Below are positions 25,839 through 35,500 of a stretch of 64,000 bases of DNA, piece after piece (the stretch's first letter is position 1; every line of letters begins with the position of its first letter). Made by a program: the position numbers and the translations under genes. Where the stretch lies: the NCBI GenBank assembly GCA_027623235.1, contig JAQBVJ010000013.1, positions 23,631 through 87,630 of the forward strand, written 5' to 3'. Under the pieces are notes generated by a model. The model saw nothing but the letters and a program-made list of their open reading frames with translations, searched no databases and had not been told where the DNA came from. The DNA is from Planctomycetota bacterium. Lineage in GTDB: Bacteria; Planctomycetota; Planctomycetia; Planctomycetales; Planctomycetaceae.

Positions 25839-27227
25839 CTACGCCGCGTCCGGGGAAGCCTCTTCGTCCGAGTCGTCGGTCGGGACGAACGGCTTCACAC
25901 CGAGAAACTTCGCGAGGGCGATCGAAAGCCCGGCTGCGCCGAAGCTGGCGAGCGCTCCCATTTTCGCCGCGTCGAGGTTGCTGTCTCCCGCTTTGAAAGC
26001 CGCCGTCGAGACAAACAGAGCGACCGTAAATCCGATGCCGGCAATCATGCCGAGCGTGACGACGTCGCGGTAATTCATGCCGCCGGGGATTTCCAGCTTC
26101 AGAACTTTCTGAGCAAACCAGGTCAGCAGGGTGATACCGATCGGCTTTCCAATCAGCAGGCCAGCCAGGACCAGCCAGGTCGCCGCCCCCACGCTCGAAA
26201 ACGAAACGCCAGCGTTCACCAGGCCGAACAGGCCGAGGATCAATTCGACGGGGTCCGCCCACCAGTTTGTAAAACGGTTGAGCGTGTCGTCCTGGTTGAG
26301 CTCTTCGCGCGCGAAGATCCCCAGGTCCGTATGCGCGTGCGGCATCGTGACGATCACGGGAACCAGGCCGAGTGCCGGATGGATGCCGGACTTCAGAAAG
26401 CCAATCCAGCTGAGAGCACCTGGAATGAGCAGGTACCACCAGAAGCTGTGCAGCTTCAATTTCTGAAAAGCGAAACCAATCACGACCGCCAGGACGCTTG
26501 CCAGCAACCAGCTCAAATGGAGTTCACCTGACGGGTAAAACACGGCCAGAATGATGAGTCCCGCCGCGTCGTCCGCGATGGCAAGAAGAAGCAGGAACGC
26601 GATGGCCGGATGCCCCGCCCCGAAGATGAATCTCGCCACGAGATAGCTGAACGCGATATCGGTCGCACACGGAATCGCCCAGCCGCTGCTGATGTCCATC
26701 CTGCCAGATGCGTAGCAGCCAGCCATGTAAATTGCAGCAGGGCCAGCCAGCCCACCGAGCGTCGCGAGCAGCGGTGTTGCCGCCTTTTTGGGATTCGAGA
26801 GTGCCCCGCCAGGCAGCAGAGCTTCCCAGACTTCGGATCCGGCGATGGCAAAGAAAAAGGCCATCATCAGATCATTGATCAGGAAATAGAGCGAGAAGTT
26901 GTGGTGGCCGGTTGAGGCATCCTCAGCTTCTTTCGCCGCTTCGCCTTCTTCGGCCTCATTGCCGTTCCGTGTTTCTGCCGCCGCGGATTCGCCTGTGGAC
27001 TCTTCTTTTACATTGGCTTCCGTAGAAGGCTCAGCCGCGTGCTCAACAGCCGCGTGCTCAACAGCCGCGTGCTCACTTCCCAGCAGATCGTGGTGAATGA
27101 AATGGTTGTAAGAATCGGGCGCGACGTTCGCCCAGATCAGCGCGATGATCGACCCGCCGATCAGGAAGATCGAATTCTCAAAGACGAACGCGGCCACACG
27201 GGACCGCGGATTTTTCGAACCGGACAT
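25839..27227 (-). CDS. nhaA: Na+/H+ antiporter NhaA with acidic loop insertion
   Basis: The protein is 462 residues, against about 390 in Escherichia coli. The ion-binding aspartates are present: D190 in IPCATDIAF and D219/D220 in LAIADDAAG, equivalent to D133, D163 and D164. The extra length is a hydrophilic stretch at about residues 50-108 between the first two membrane segments, His/Glu/Ala rich (SEHAAVEHAAVEHAAEPS, then EAEEGEAAKEAEDASTGHH). It exchanges external H+ for internal Na+ at the cytoplasmic membrane, supporting pH and salt homeostasis. The start is ATG 27227. It shares a 310-bp divergent control region with the large cytochrome gene. Confidence 0.94.
   Translation of the reverse strand: MSGSKNPRSRVAAFVFENSIFLIGGSIIALIWANVAPDSYNHFIHHDLLGSEHAAVEHAAVEHAAEPSTEANVKEESTGESAAAETRNGNEAEEGEAAKEAEDASTGHHNFSLYFLINDLMMAFFFAIAGSEVWEALLPGGALSNPKKAATPLLATLGGLAGPAAIYMAGCYASGRMDISSGWAIPCATDIAFSYLVARFIFGAGHPAIAFLLLLAIADDAAGLIILAVFYPSGELHLSWLLASVLAVVIGFAFQKLKLHSFWWYLLIPGALSWIGFLKSGIHPALGLVPVIVTMPHAHTDLGIFAREELNQDDTLNRFTNWWADPVELILGLFGLVNAGVSFSSVGAATWLVLAGLLIGKPIGITLLTWFAQKVLKLEIPGGMNYRDVVTLGMIAGIGFTVALFVSTAAFKAGDSNLDAAKMGALASFGAAGLSIALAKFLGVKPFVPTDDSDEEASPDAA
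27032..27075 (-). repeat. 15-bp tandem repeat inside nhaA
   Basis: Three units of CAGCCGCGTGCTCAA (plus-strand form) encode EHAAV repeats in the acidic loop insertion. The period is a multiple of three. Confidence 0.9.
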
Positions 27228-27537
27228 TCTGGACTCTGAAATGCTGCTCCGCAGCGGCCGGAGAAGTCGGCTCAGACGGAAATTCTTTGATTGGGAATTG
27301 TGAAGGGCAGAGGTTCGACGTGCTCAATCCGAAGACGCTCACGCAAAGCCTGCAGAGGGCAGACGATGGAGAGGTCGTTTCCCTCCGGCAAGTGAACATT
27401 CGCCGAGTTTGCGACGAAGCCAGAACAAGCTGTGTCACATCCCTCTGGAGTGACTATAGTCCGCAACCGGCTGTGCGGAACGAATTTTCTTCCGCGTTTC
27501 CGACACAAATCCTGTCGCCGACGAGACGGACCTCGCC
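27228..27537. other. Divergent control region between nhaA and the large cytochrome gene
   Basis: This is 310 bp with no convincing coding capacity. It should contain promoters for both divergent genes. The only element I can point to is the plus-strand -10/-35-like pair listed at 27432-27460, which overlaps a GTCAC/GTGAC inverted repeat. Confidence 0.5.
27432..27460 (+). promoter_or_regulatory. Possible promoter of the large cytochrome gene
   Basis: TATAGT (27455-27460) is preceded at 17 bp by GTGTCA (4 of 6 matches to TTGACA). It is 78 bases upstream of the start at 27538. A sequence match only. Confidence 0.3.
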
Positions 27538-30500
27538 ATGAACGTGACCTCGCACCTGCCTGCACTTCGACTTTCGACACGTTTCGGAACGCATCCGAAA
27601 TCAGCCGGAACCCGGACGTTGTATCGGTCGCTTTGTCTGCTTGCGGTCCTCGTCGCAGCGGTGCCGGCCACCGCGTTTGCTGACGCCTCCGACGAAATCT
27701 CCGTCCCGGACGGGTTTCGGGTCTCGCTGTTTGCCGACGACGACCTCGCACACGACGTTTACTGCATGACCACCGATTCGCAGGGGCGAATTGTCGTTTC
27801 CGGGCCGGGTTATGTGCGAATCCTGATCGACACAGATGGAGACGGGAAAGCCGACGAGGCGAAGACGTTTGCCGACGGTCCGGAATCGGGAGCTCAAGGA
27901 ATGTTTTTCCTGGGGCGGGATCTGTTCTGCATCGGCGACGCCGGTCTGCTGCGATATCGCGACGCCGACGGAGACGACCGGGCCGACGGGCCACCGCAGG
28001 CATTTCTGAAACTGAAGACCGGCGAAGAGCACCATGTTCACTCGATCCAGAAAGGCCCGGACGGCTGGTGGTACCTCATCGCCGGAAACTTCGCGGGCAT
28101 CGATTCGAAATACGTCACGCTGCCGACCTCGCCGGTCAAGCAGCCTCAGGCGGGAACTTTGTTTCGGCTGAAGCCGGACCTCAGTGGCGGCGAGGTGGTT
28201 GCTCACGGATTTCGCAACGCGTACGACTTCGCATTTAACTCGCTCGGCGATGCCTTCACGTTTGACAGCGAAGGAGAGCGGGAAGTCTCTCTGCCCTGGT
28301 ACCAGCCGACGCGGGTTTATCACGTTGTGCCGGGAGGCCACGCCGGCTGGGTGAGTCGCAGCTGGAAACAGCCAAGCGACTTCACGGACATGCCGCCGGT
28401 TCTGGCCGAGTTCGGACGCGGTTCGCCGACCGGAGTCGTCTGCTATCGCCACAACGCGTTTCCGGTCGAGTATCGCGATTCGCTCTTCGTCCTCGACTGG
28501 ACCTACGGTCGGGTTCTCAATGTCAAATTGAAGCGGGATGGAGCGAGCTACGCGCCGACTCCGTCCGTTTTTATGAGGCAGAAAGGTCAGTTCGGATTTG
28601 CTCCGACAGATGCGACGATCGGCAAAGACGGCAGCGTGTTCGTGAGCATCGGCGGTCGAGGAACCCGCGGCGGAGTTTACCAGGTGACGGCAACGACTGG
28701 CGACAGACCTGACTGGCCGGGCGAAGCGAGCACTCTGGTTCAACAGGCAGTTGCCTGTGTGACCGCGCCGGAGCCTCTGTCGAGCTGGTCGCGCGAAGTC
28801 TGGCTGCCGTTGTCAAAGTCGGCCGGCCGTGGCGAATTCGTGAAGGTGGCGGTGAACCCAAAGAGCCCGACTTCGCAGCGAGTGCGGGCGATCGAAATTC
28901 TCGTTTCCGAATTCGGCGGGCTGCTGGCCGATGAAGTGACGGCACTGCAGCAGGATGAGGTGCCGGAAATCCGCGCGCGAGCCATCTGGGCCGTTGGACG
29001 AACGTCGCTGCCTGGCGAGAAACTGGCCGCACAATTCCTCGCTGATTCCGATCCGTACGTCGGTCGAGTTGCCTCGGAATCGTTGCTCGGTCAACCGGGC
29101 GAACTGTCCGATCCGGCGTTGATCAAGTCGCTGGTCGAGCGTCTGAACAGTGCTGACCGGTTCGACCGAATGGCGGCTGCGCGGCTTGTGCCACAACTCG
29201 ACGATAAGGCGTTTCGACAGCTCGCAACTGCGGCCGCGAAAGCAGGCTGGCAGGCAACCGTCGCGAACGCGTTCGGGTATCTCGGCCGAAATCCCGGCTA
29301 CAGCCAGCACGCATTTCGAGCGGCGCTGCCGGTGCTGGAACGCGACTTTCCCGTCGAACTGAAGCTCGAAGCCGTTCGCCTGATGCAGATGGGACTCGGC
29401 GATCTGGCTCCCGTCGGACGCGTCAAACCGGTTTTCGAGGGATACGCACCGGCGATCGACCTCACCGAAGTTGAACGCGAACTCGACCTGCACCGCATCC
29501 GTCTGGCCGAGCTGTTTCCAACCGGCAACGATCGGCTGGACTTCGAGCTCGCCCGACTGCTCGCGATGCTCGAGCCGTTTAACGCGGAGCTGCTCACAAG
29601 AGTCCTCGCAAAAATCACCACCGAATCGCACCCGACCGCCGATCTGCACTATCTCATCGTGGCCGCGCGGTTGCCCGCTTCGCGCGACAAGGCTCACCGT
29701 GAGAAAACGGCGTCGGCTTTTGTCGCGATCGAACGAAAAATGAAGGAGCGGAAGCTCAATCAGGACTCCAACTGGGAGCCGCGGCTGAAAGAACTTTACA
29801 AGACACTCATCGATCACGATCCGCTGCTGCCGGATGCGATCGTTGCGGAAGCAGGCTTTGGCCTGCCGGGCCACGTGCTCTTCATGAGTCATATTCCGGG
29901 CGAGCTGCTCGACACAGCCATCGACGCGTTTGCAAAGCAGGTCGCGGTCGATAAAGCATACCCGTGGTCGAACGACGTCGTCTTTGTGTTTGGTGAGTCA
30001 CAGAAGCCCGAGCACCGCGAACTGATCCGCAGCCTTTACGATGAACACTTCAACGTGCGGGGCGCTGTCCAGGTCGTGCTGTCCGGCAAACCCGAGGAAA
30101 CAGATCGAAGTAAATTTCTCGACGGCCTCGATTCGTCGCAACTGGAGATCCTCACGGCGTGCCTGGATGCGCTCGAAAAACTTCCGCCCGCGAAAGACGA
30201 ATCGCAGATCGTCGCGCTGACCCGATGTCTGCGTCGGCTGGGATCGGACAAGAGTGAGTTCCCTGCCAGGCAACGCGTCGTCTCACTCCTGCGAGCCGCC
30301 ACTGGGCAGAGTTTTGGTTTCGTCGACGGTCCGTCCGGATTCAACCGCCAGCAGGACGCTGTCGACCGCTGGTCGAATTGGGTCAGCGGTACGTTTCCGA
30401 ATGCGGCCGCTGAAATCGAAGGCGCCAGCAGTCAGGACCTCGCCGCCTTGAAATCTCTCCTGGCGGACGTCGACTGGAGCGCTGGCGACACCGCTCGCGG

Positions 30501-30888
30501 CCGGATGCTGTTTGAAAAGCGAGCCTGCATCCAGTGCCACGGCGGTCGAACGGCGCTGGGCCCGGACCTGGACGGAATCGCCGGCCGGTTTTCTCGCGAG
30601 GATCTTTTCACCGCGATCGTGCTTCCGAATAAAGATGTCTCCTCCCGCTACCGCACAACGATGCTGGAACTCGAAAACGGCAAGGTCTATTCCGGTCTGA
30701 TCATCTACGAATCGGTCGACGGAGTGCTGCTGCGGAATTCGACCAATCAGACTTTCCGCATCGAAACCCGCGACGTTGCTTTACGAAGGCAACTGCCGAC
30801 CTCCCTGATGCCGGCGGGTCTGCTGAAAGGACTGAAGCCTGAAGATCTGGCCGATCTGTACGAGTACTTGAATTCGCTGCGTCGCTAG
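27538..30888 (+). CDS. PVC-type membrane dehydrogenase-like cytochrome (propeller, HEAT, CxxCH)
   Basis: The protein is 1116 residues. After a long basic leader, an export signal lies at about residues 28-48 (YRSLCLLAVLVAAVPATAFA). The N-terminal beta-propeller (about 55-385) has the family features PDGFRVSLFADDDLAHD, LIDTDGDGKADEAKTF, GEEHHVHSIQKGPDGWWYL and GHAGWVSRSW. The middle (about 400-950) is made of HEAT-like helices. The C-terminal cytochrome domain has the heme motif CIQCH at residues 997-1001, then GPDLDGIAGRFSREDLFTAI and a distal tail ending YLNSLRR. This architecture is a hallmark of planctomycetes and verrucomicrobia. An electron-transfer or sugar-dehydrogenase role in the periplasm is assumed, not shown. 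Confidence 0.93.
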   Translation: MNVTSHLPALRLSTRFGTHPKSAGTRTLYRSLCLLAVLVAAVPATAFADASDEISVPDGFRVSLFADDDLAHDVYCMTTDSQGRIVVSGPGYVRILIDTDGDGKADEAKTFADGPESGAQGMFFLGRDLFCIGDAGLLRYRDADGDDRADGPPQAFLKLKTGEEHHVHSIQKGPDGWWYLIAGNFAGIDSKYVTLPTSPVKQPQAGTLFRLKPDLSGGEVVAHGFRNAYDFAFNSLGDAFTFDSEGEREVSLPWYQPTRVYHVVPGGHAGWVSRSWKQPSDFTDMPPVLAEFGRGSPTGVVCYRHNAFPVEYRDSLFVLDWTYGRVLNVKLKRDGASYAPTPSVFMRQKGQFGFAPTDATIGKDGSVFVSIGGRGTRGGVYQVTATTGDRPDWPGEASTLVQQAVACVTAPEPLSSWSREVWLPLSKSAGRGEFVKVAVNPKSPTSQRVRAIEILVSEFGGLLADEVTALQQDEVPEIRARAIWAVGRTSLPGEKLAAQFLADSDPYVGRVASESLLGQPGELSDPALIKSLVERLNSADRFDRMAAARLVPQLDDKAFRQLATAAAKAGWQATVANAFGYLGRNPGYSQHAFRAALPVLERDFPVELKLEAVRLMQMGLGDLAPVGRVKPVFEGYAPAIDLTEVERELDLHRIRLAELFPTGNDRLDFELARLLAMLEPFNAELLTRVLAKITTESHPTADLHYLIVAARLPASRDKAHREKTASAFVAIERKMKERKLNQDSNWEPRLKELYKTLIDHDPLLPDAIVAEAGFGLPGHVLFMSHIPGELLDTAIDAFAKQVAVDKAYPWSNDVVFVFGESQKPEHRELIRSLYDEHFNVRGAVQVVLSGKPEETDRSKFLDGLDSSQLEILTACLDALEKLPPAKDESQIVALTRCLRRLGSDKSEFPARQRVVSLLRAATGQSFGFVDGPSGFNRQQDAVDRWSNWVSGTFPNAAAEIEGASSQDLAALKSLLADVDWSAGDTARGRMLFEKRACIQCHGGRTALGPDLDGIAGRFSREDLFTAIVLPNKDVSSRYRTTMLELENGKVYSGLIIYESVDGVLLRNSTNQTFRIETRDVALRRQLPTSLMPAGLLKGLKPEDLADLYEYLNSLRR

Positions 30889-30936
30889 ACTCACAGACCT
30901 TCCCCTTGCCTCTCACCCCTCACCCCTCACCCCGAC

Positions 30937-31506
30937 ATGAGCCGCGAAGACGATCTTGCCCTGTTGCGTGAATACACGCAGAGCGAAAGCCTGATCCGCC
31001 ACATGTTCGCCGTCGAGGCCGCCGTGCGTGCCTACGCGCGGAAGTCTGGCGAGGACGAAGAGAAGTGGGGCACGGCCGGGTTGCTTCACGACTTCGACTA
31101 CGAGCGCTGGCCGGACCCGCCGGATCATCCCCTGAAGGGATCCGCGATTCTCGCCGAGCGAGGCTACTCAGAAGAAATCATCTACGCGATCAAGTCTCAC
31201 GCTGACTATCTGGAAGACTGCCCGCGTGTCTCTCGCCTCGACAAAACGCTTTACGCCTGCGACGAACTGTGCGGGTTCATCACGGCCTGCGCCCTGGTGA
31301 GACCTCAGCGACTCGACGGCCTGAAGGCGAAAAGCGTGCGGAAGAAAATGAAAACGGCCTCATTCGCGGCCGCTGTCAATCGCGACGACATCGTCAACGG
31401 AGCCGAGGATCTCGGCATGGACCTCAACGAGCACATTGAATTCTGCATCGCCGCGATGAGTGCGATCGCGGAGGAGCTGGATCTGGTGCCAAAGCCGACC
31501 GAGTGA
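30937..31506 (+). CDS. HD-domain protein (predicted metal-dependent phosphohydrolase)
   Basis: The protein is 189 residues. HD-superfamily metal ligands are visible: H22 in IRHMFAVEAA, the HD doublet H51-D52 in GLLHDFDYERWPD, and later KSHADY. The family hydrolyses phosphate esters of nucleotides. Small stand-alone members of this type (with LLHDFDYE) are widespread and of unknown substrate. The start ATG 30937 follows a CCCCTCA-rich direct repeat. It is 48 bp after the large cytochrome gene on the same strand and may be co-transcribed, though no functional link is obvious. Confidence 0.85.
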   Translation: MSREDDLALLREYTQSESLIRHMFAVEAAVRAYARKSGEDEEKWGTAGLLHDFDYERWPDPPDHPLKGSAILAERGYSEEIIYAIKSHADYLEDCPRVSRLDKTLYACDELCGFITACALVRPQRLDGLKAKSVRKKMKTASFAAAVNRDDIVNGAEDLGMDLNEHIEFCIAAMSAIAEELDLVPKPTE

Positions 31507-31585
31507 TGGCCGCGCGAAAGCACCCGAGGCTTCAGCACTCGTCCGACGATCCGCCCGCGCTCACGCTTCGGGTTTCCTTACAGAC

Positions 31586-32554
31586 TCACTCCACGGGACG
31601 GCTTTCGGAATGAAACGTCTTCCAGGCATGGGCAAAAGAGACGATTCCCACGTGAGGCTCGAGCGACGTTCCTTTGAGCTCGCCCTCAACGGCCGTGCCG
31701 GATCGGCGATCCCAGAGGCTCTTCGTCTGCGTGTCGCGAAGCTGCTCGCCAGCGGGCTCGAAGGTCAGCTCGCGTTTTCCGACGCGACGGACAAAGAGTC
31801 GCACCGAAGTCGATTTTGACTCGCTCAGAATCAGCAGCGGCAGGCCTCTGGCATCGACATTGAGCAGCGGCGACTTCTGCAGCTTCGAAAACGCAACATG
31901 ATGCGGACCGTACTGGCCCATGAAGCCAACCACGAATCGCTCCGGATCTTTGTAGAACTCCTTTGTGAAATTCTTTGAAGTGCGGGGCATGTTGAGCACT
32001 GTCGAGTCGGGATGCTCTTTCTTCCAGGCATCCCATGTGAGCATGTCTGACGGCAGCGACTTCAGTTCTGTGCCCTCGAGCTCGCCCTTCACACACTCAC
32101 CAAGGATGTGACTCCACAGCGACCTCGTCTCCTGGTCCATCATGACAAGGCTGCGGTTCCACAACTGGCCGGAGACGACAAATGTCAGCTTCTGATCTTT
32201 GACTTTTCTGGCATACACGATGCCGTTGTGACAGAGGTGTCACCACGTGGCCGCGATGGCCGAACCTCCCAGCTCATCGTTGATGATTTCCCGGATCGGT
32301 CCGGTGAGCTGGTTGATCGGATAGGCGCGCGCCTTGCCGTTCACGACGACGCCCAGCACCAGTTCGTTCGGCAGCACCTCGTCTTTCACGTCCGCTGCTT
32401 TCAGCAATGGCACCTCGACGATGGCGTCAAACGGTTTCATGAGAACGCGCGGGCGGAATGGCAGTTTCTCTTCCGCCGATGAGTTTCGATCGGGCAGTCC
32501 CGCCACGAGAGCCACAAGGGCCGCCGGAATGAACAATGTCACGAGAGGTTTCAT
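31586..32554 (-). CDS. DUF3179 protein, probable selenoprotein (in-frame TGA = Sec105, UxxC motif)
   Basis: The gene runs from ATG 32554 (GAGG upstream) to TGA at 31586 as one continuous frame of 322 residues, broken only by a TGA at 32242-32240. A signal peptide (KPLVTLFIPAALVALVAG) comes first. The DUF3179 core follows: YPINQLTGPIREIINDELGG, then IAATW-(TGA)-HLCHNGIVY, then LTFVVSGQLWNRSLVMMDQE, SLWSHILGECVKGELEGTEL and DAWKKEHPDSTVLN. In this family TW or TY is followed by a CxxC, typically CPLC. The TGA sits exactly on the first Cys, giving Sec105-x-x-Cys108. The 217 codons after it keep full family character with no other lesion. A SECIS-like hairpin starts 15 bases after the TGA. A plain nonsense mutation of a Cys codon is the main alternative. 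It is 17 bp after the addA-like stop, at the end of that operon. The function of DUF3179 is unknown; a thiol/selenol redox or metal role is inferred. Confidence 0.72.
32210..32242 (-). promoter_or_regulatory. Candidate bacterial SECIS element directly after the in-frame UGA
   Basis: On the mRNA the UGA (32242-32240) is followed by 15 nt and then a perfect 5-bp stem GGCAU (32224-32220) / AUGCC (32214-32210) with apical loop CGUGU. The loop starts 21 nt after the UGA and has G as its second base. The bacterial SECIS model requires a G in the first two loop bases and roughly 16-37 nt from UGA to loop. A possible lower stem pairs UGAC (32242-32239) with GUCA (32203-32200). A competing hairpin GUGAC/GUCAC (32243-32228) overlaps the UGA. 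Confidence 0.6.
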
Positions 32555-32571
32555 GGTGGTCCTCAATTCGG

Positions 32572-35500
32572 TCACTCGCACGTCACCGGGCAGACGGCAC
32601 CGGTCGTCACGAAGAGTAACCTTGCGGAAATCTGGTTCTGTGAGAGGCGATACAATTCTCCGACGGCTCGCCGGTACGCGGAGATCTGGTCACGATAAAA
32701 TTCCGCACGGGAATCAGCCGCCGCCTGGCCGGAATCAATCTCGTCCGTCTTGTAGTCGACGATGTCTGCCCCAAGCAGCTCAAACGACGCGGCATCGTAG
32801 ACCAGCACCAGCCGGTCGATGATCCCGGTCATGAGCGTGCCCTCGCGATCCGGCGCGGTGAAGCCCCACTCACGATGAACTTCCAGCCGCGTTTCCGCTT
32901 GCGCAATCCGAACCTGAGCCTCCTTCGAAATCGCGAGTTGGCAGCCGTCGTCACGCGAGTGTCGCGAGAGTAGTGCGATTGTCGCTGGCTTCTGCAGGAA
33001 CTTTTCAAACCGCGCGATCTCGTCGTCGATGTCGACTCCGGCCGAAGCGTGCAGCCCGGCGAGCTTCCTCAGACGCTGCTCGTCCGGCGGTCCCTCGTCG
33101 AGCCACTCGATTTCCTCGAACCAGCGATGCAGCAGCGTGCCACGTTCCAGTCGCTCGGCTCGGTCCAGACTGAGCAGATCGTTGATCCGCACCGTACTGC
33201 CACCTTCCAGTCCGGACGGCTCAACCATGGCGAGCCCGCGCTGGCGGCCGGCCGGCATCGGGGCAAGTTCAATCCGGCCTCGCCGAACAACTTCTCTCGC
33301 AACCTCGGGAATCGAATCCGGTGGGTTGGTCTGCTCGTACCAACGCGAGTCGCCCGTCTCAAACAAAACAGTATCCGGATCAGCCGACGCGCCGGACCGG
33401 GCGAGCCCTTTTCTCAACAAACCGCTCAGGCTGGAACGAAGCGTATCCTTCTTCCCCAGAGCCGGCGGGATGAGCATGTAGCACGCATGCCGGGCCCGCG
33501 TGATCGCGACGTAAAGGACGCAGAGTGATTGCGTGACCGCTTCCTCAGTCCAGCCGGAAAACACAGTTTGAAACTCTTCCGGCAGCAGTTTCTGAATTTC
33601 CGTGCGACGATAAATACTGACTCGATCGATCGGCGAAGTCGGCGTAGGCCGTCCGGAAACAACGCGCGGCGATGGGCCGTGCAGATTCGAATCGAGCTCC
33701 GGCAGCACGACAATGTCGAACTCCAGCCCCTTTGATTTGTGAATCGTCATGACGCGAATCCGGTGAGTCGACGGGTCCTGCACCCGCTCGTTCCGGACGA
33801 CGTCGATGAACTGCCGCGTGCGGATCTCGTCTGAAGCCTGAGTTCGCGAAGCCAACGCGACGAGTTGTTCGAGCCGCCTCGCGTCGCGCGCACTGCACGA
33901 AGAAACGAGCCGGCGCGACCACAACTCAAGCATCGCATGCAGACCGTGCGTCGCGATTTCTCGACGCAGCCGGCGCGACAGATCATGCGCGACCTCATCA
34001 CAGGAGTGATCTGAATAATCGAAGAGAGCTCCGACCGGCGACGTCGCCACGTGAAACCGCGCGACGGTGTTTCCCGGGTGATCGGCAATCGTCAGCAGCG
34101 AGAGGATGACCTCAACCGCTGCCGAATCCGTCAGTGGGTTTCCGCCTTCTTCGCTGGCCTCAACCTGACGCTCGCGAAGCTCGAACATCAGCCGCGCGAT
34201 CGTCGCGTTGCTGCGACAGAGAATGCCGACCGTCGCGTGCGGAGCAAGCCGTGCCAGCTCAGCGACCCGGTCCGCAGCCGCAGCGAACGTCGTCTGCTTC
34301 TGCGTGCTGCTGGAAATTGAGTCGGCGCTATCCTGCGAATCGGGGTCTTCCGCCAGCGGCGCGGTCCGCAGTTCACAGTACCCGGGAAGTTCCTTCAGAA
34401 ACGTCGAGTGCTCTTCGAATCGACCAGACCACCGCGCGACAGCCTGCTTCTCGGCGTCACTCAGTGCGGACAGCTCGGTGAGGCGTTCCTCGCCAAACAG
34501 TCGATTGACTGTGTCGATCACCGCCTGCGATGAACGTCGGCTTTCGAGCAGTTGCTCTTTCTTCAGGCCGTTGAGCTGTGACTCGACCTTGTCGAAGATG
34601 TCGGCCACGCCGCCGCGCCAACTGTAAATCGCCTGTTTGACATCGCCGACGCAGAAGAAGGTCCGCCCCGGTTTGTCCTGCGTCACCTGCCGCGCGAACG
34701 GTTCCAGGATCGACCACTGCGGCAGCGAGGTATCCTGAAACTCGTCGAGCAGCAGATGCTGCATCTTCGAGTCCAAACGAAAGGCGATCTGGTCGAGGTC
34801 CATCTGCGCGACGGCCTCAGCCAGGCGTCGCGTTACGTCGTCGTGAGTCAGCCAGCGGCGTTCCTGTTTGAGTCGCATGTAGACCGCGTGAAACTGCTGC
34901 AGCAACTGAAACAGCGCGGCCGTCTGCTCAGCCATCTGCGGAATGATCACCCCTCGCGCGTGTCGGATCAGTCGTTCAAAGAGACTTCGCACGTTCGGCT
35001 CAATCGTCTTCCTGTCGTATGCGGCTTCTCCATCGAGCACTTTGCCGGCAATGCCACCCTCGATGAATTTTTCCCAGTCTTCATGCTCGAATGCGGCGAG
35101 CGCTTTGTCGCGGGACTTGCGCCAGTTCGCATGTTCCTTCCCCGCTTTTGTCAGCGGAAGTTCCATTTCCTGCAGATCCGCGATGGCCACAAGAAGTTGA
35201 TCCGGGCCGAGCGGATGGAACTCCGGGAACTGCTTCCAGGCGGACTCGTCACTTTCGAGAAACGTCTGGTAGGCGTCGCTCACGGCGGCGTCGATCAGTC
35301 GCGTGACCGAGCGGTTCGAAGCGCCCACGGTGAAGAGCTCCAATTGACTGGCGAGGTTCGTCTGTTCTTCTCGCAGCAGCACCTCGATGGCCTCGCGCCG
35401 CATTTCTCGATCGCTGTTGCCGTCGATAATTGTCCAGCCGGGCGGCAGACCGAGGTCCAGCGAGCAATTCGTCGCAATCTGTGCGAAGAAGCTGTCCAGT

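Noticed and set aside
31586..32581. Reading the DUF3179 region as two separate genes, or as a frameshifted gene
   Set aside because: Both halves are in the same frame (distance divisible by three), the second half lacks its own start context, and the family spans the junction without gap. The choice is between Sec, read-through and a single nonsense mutation, not a frameshift.
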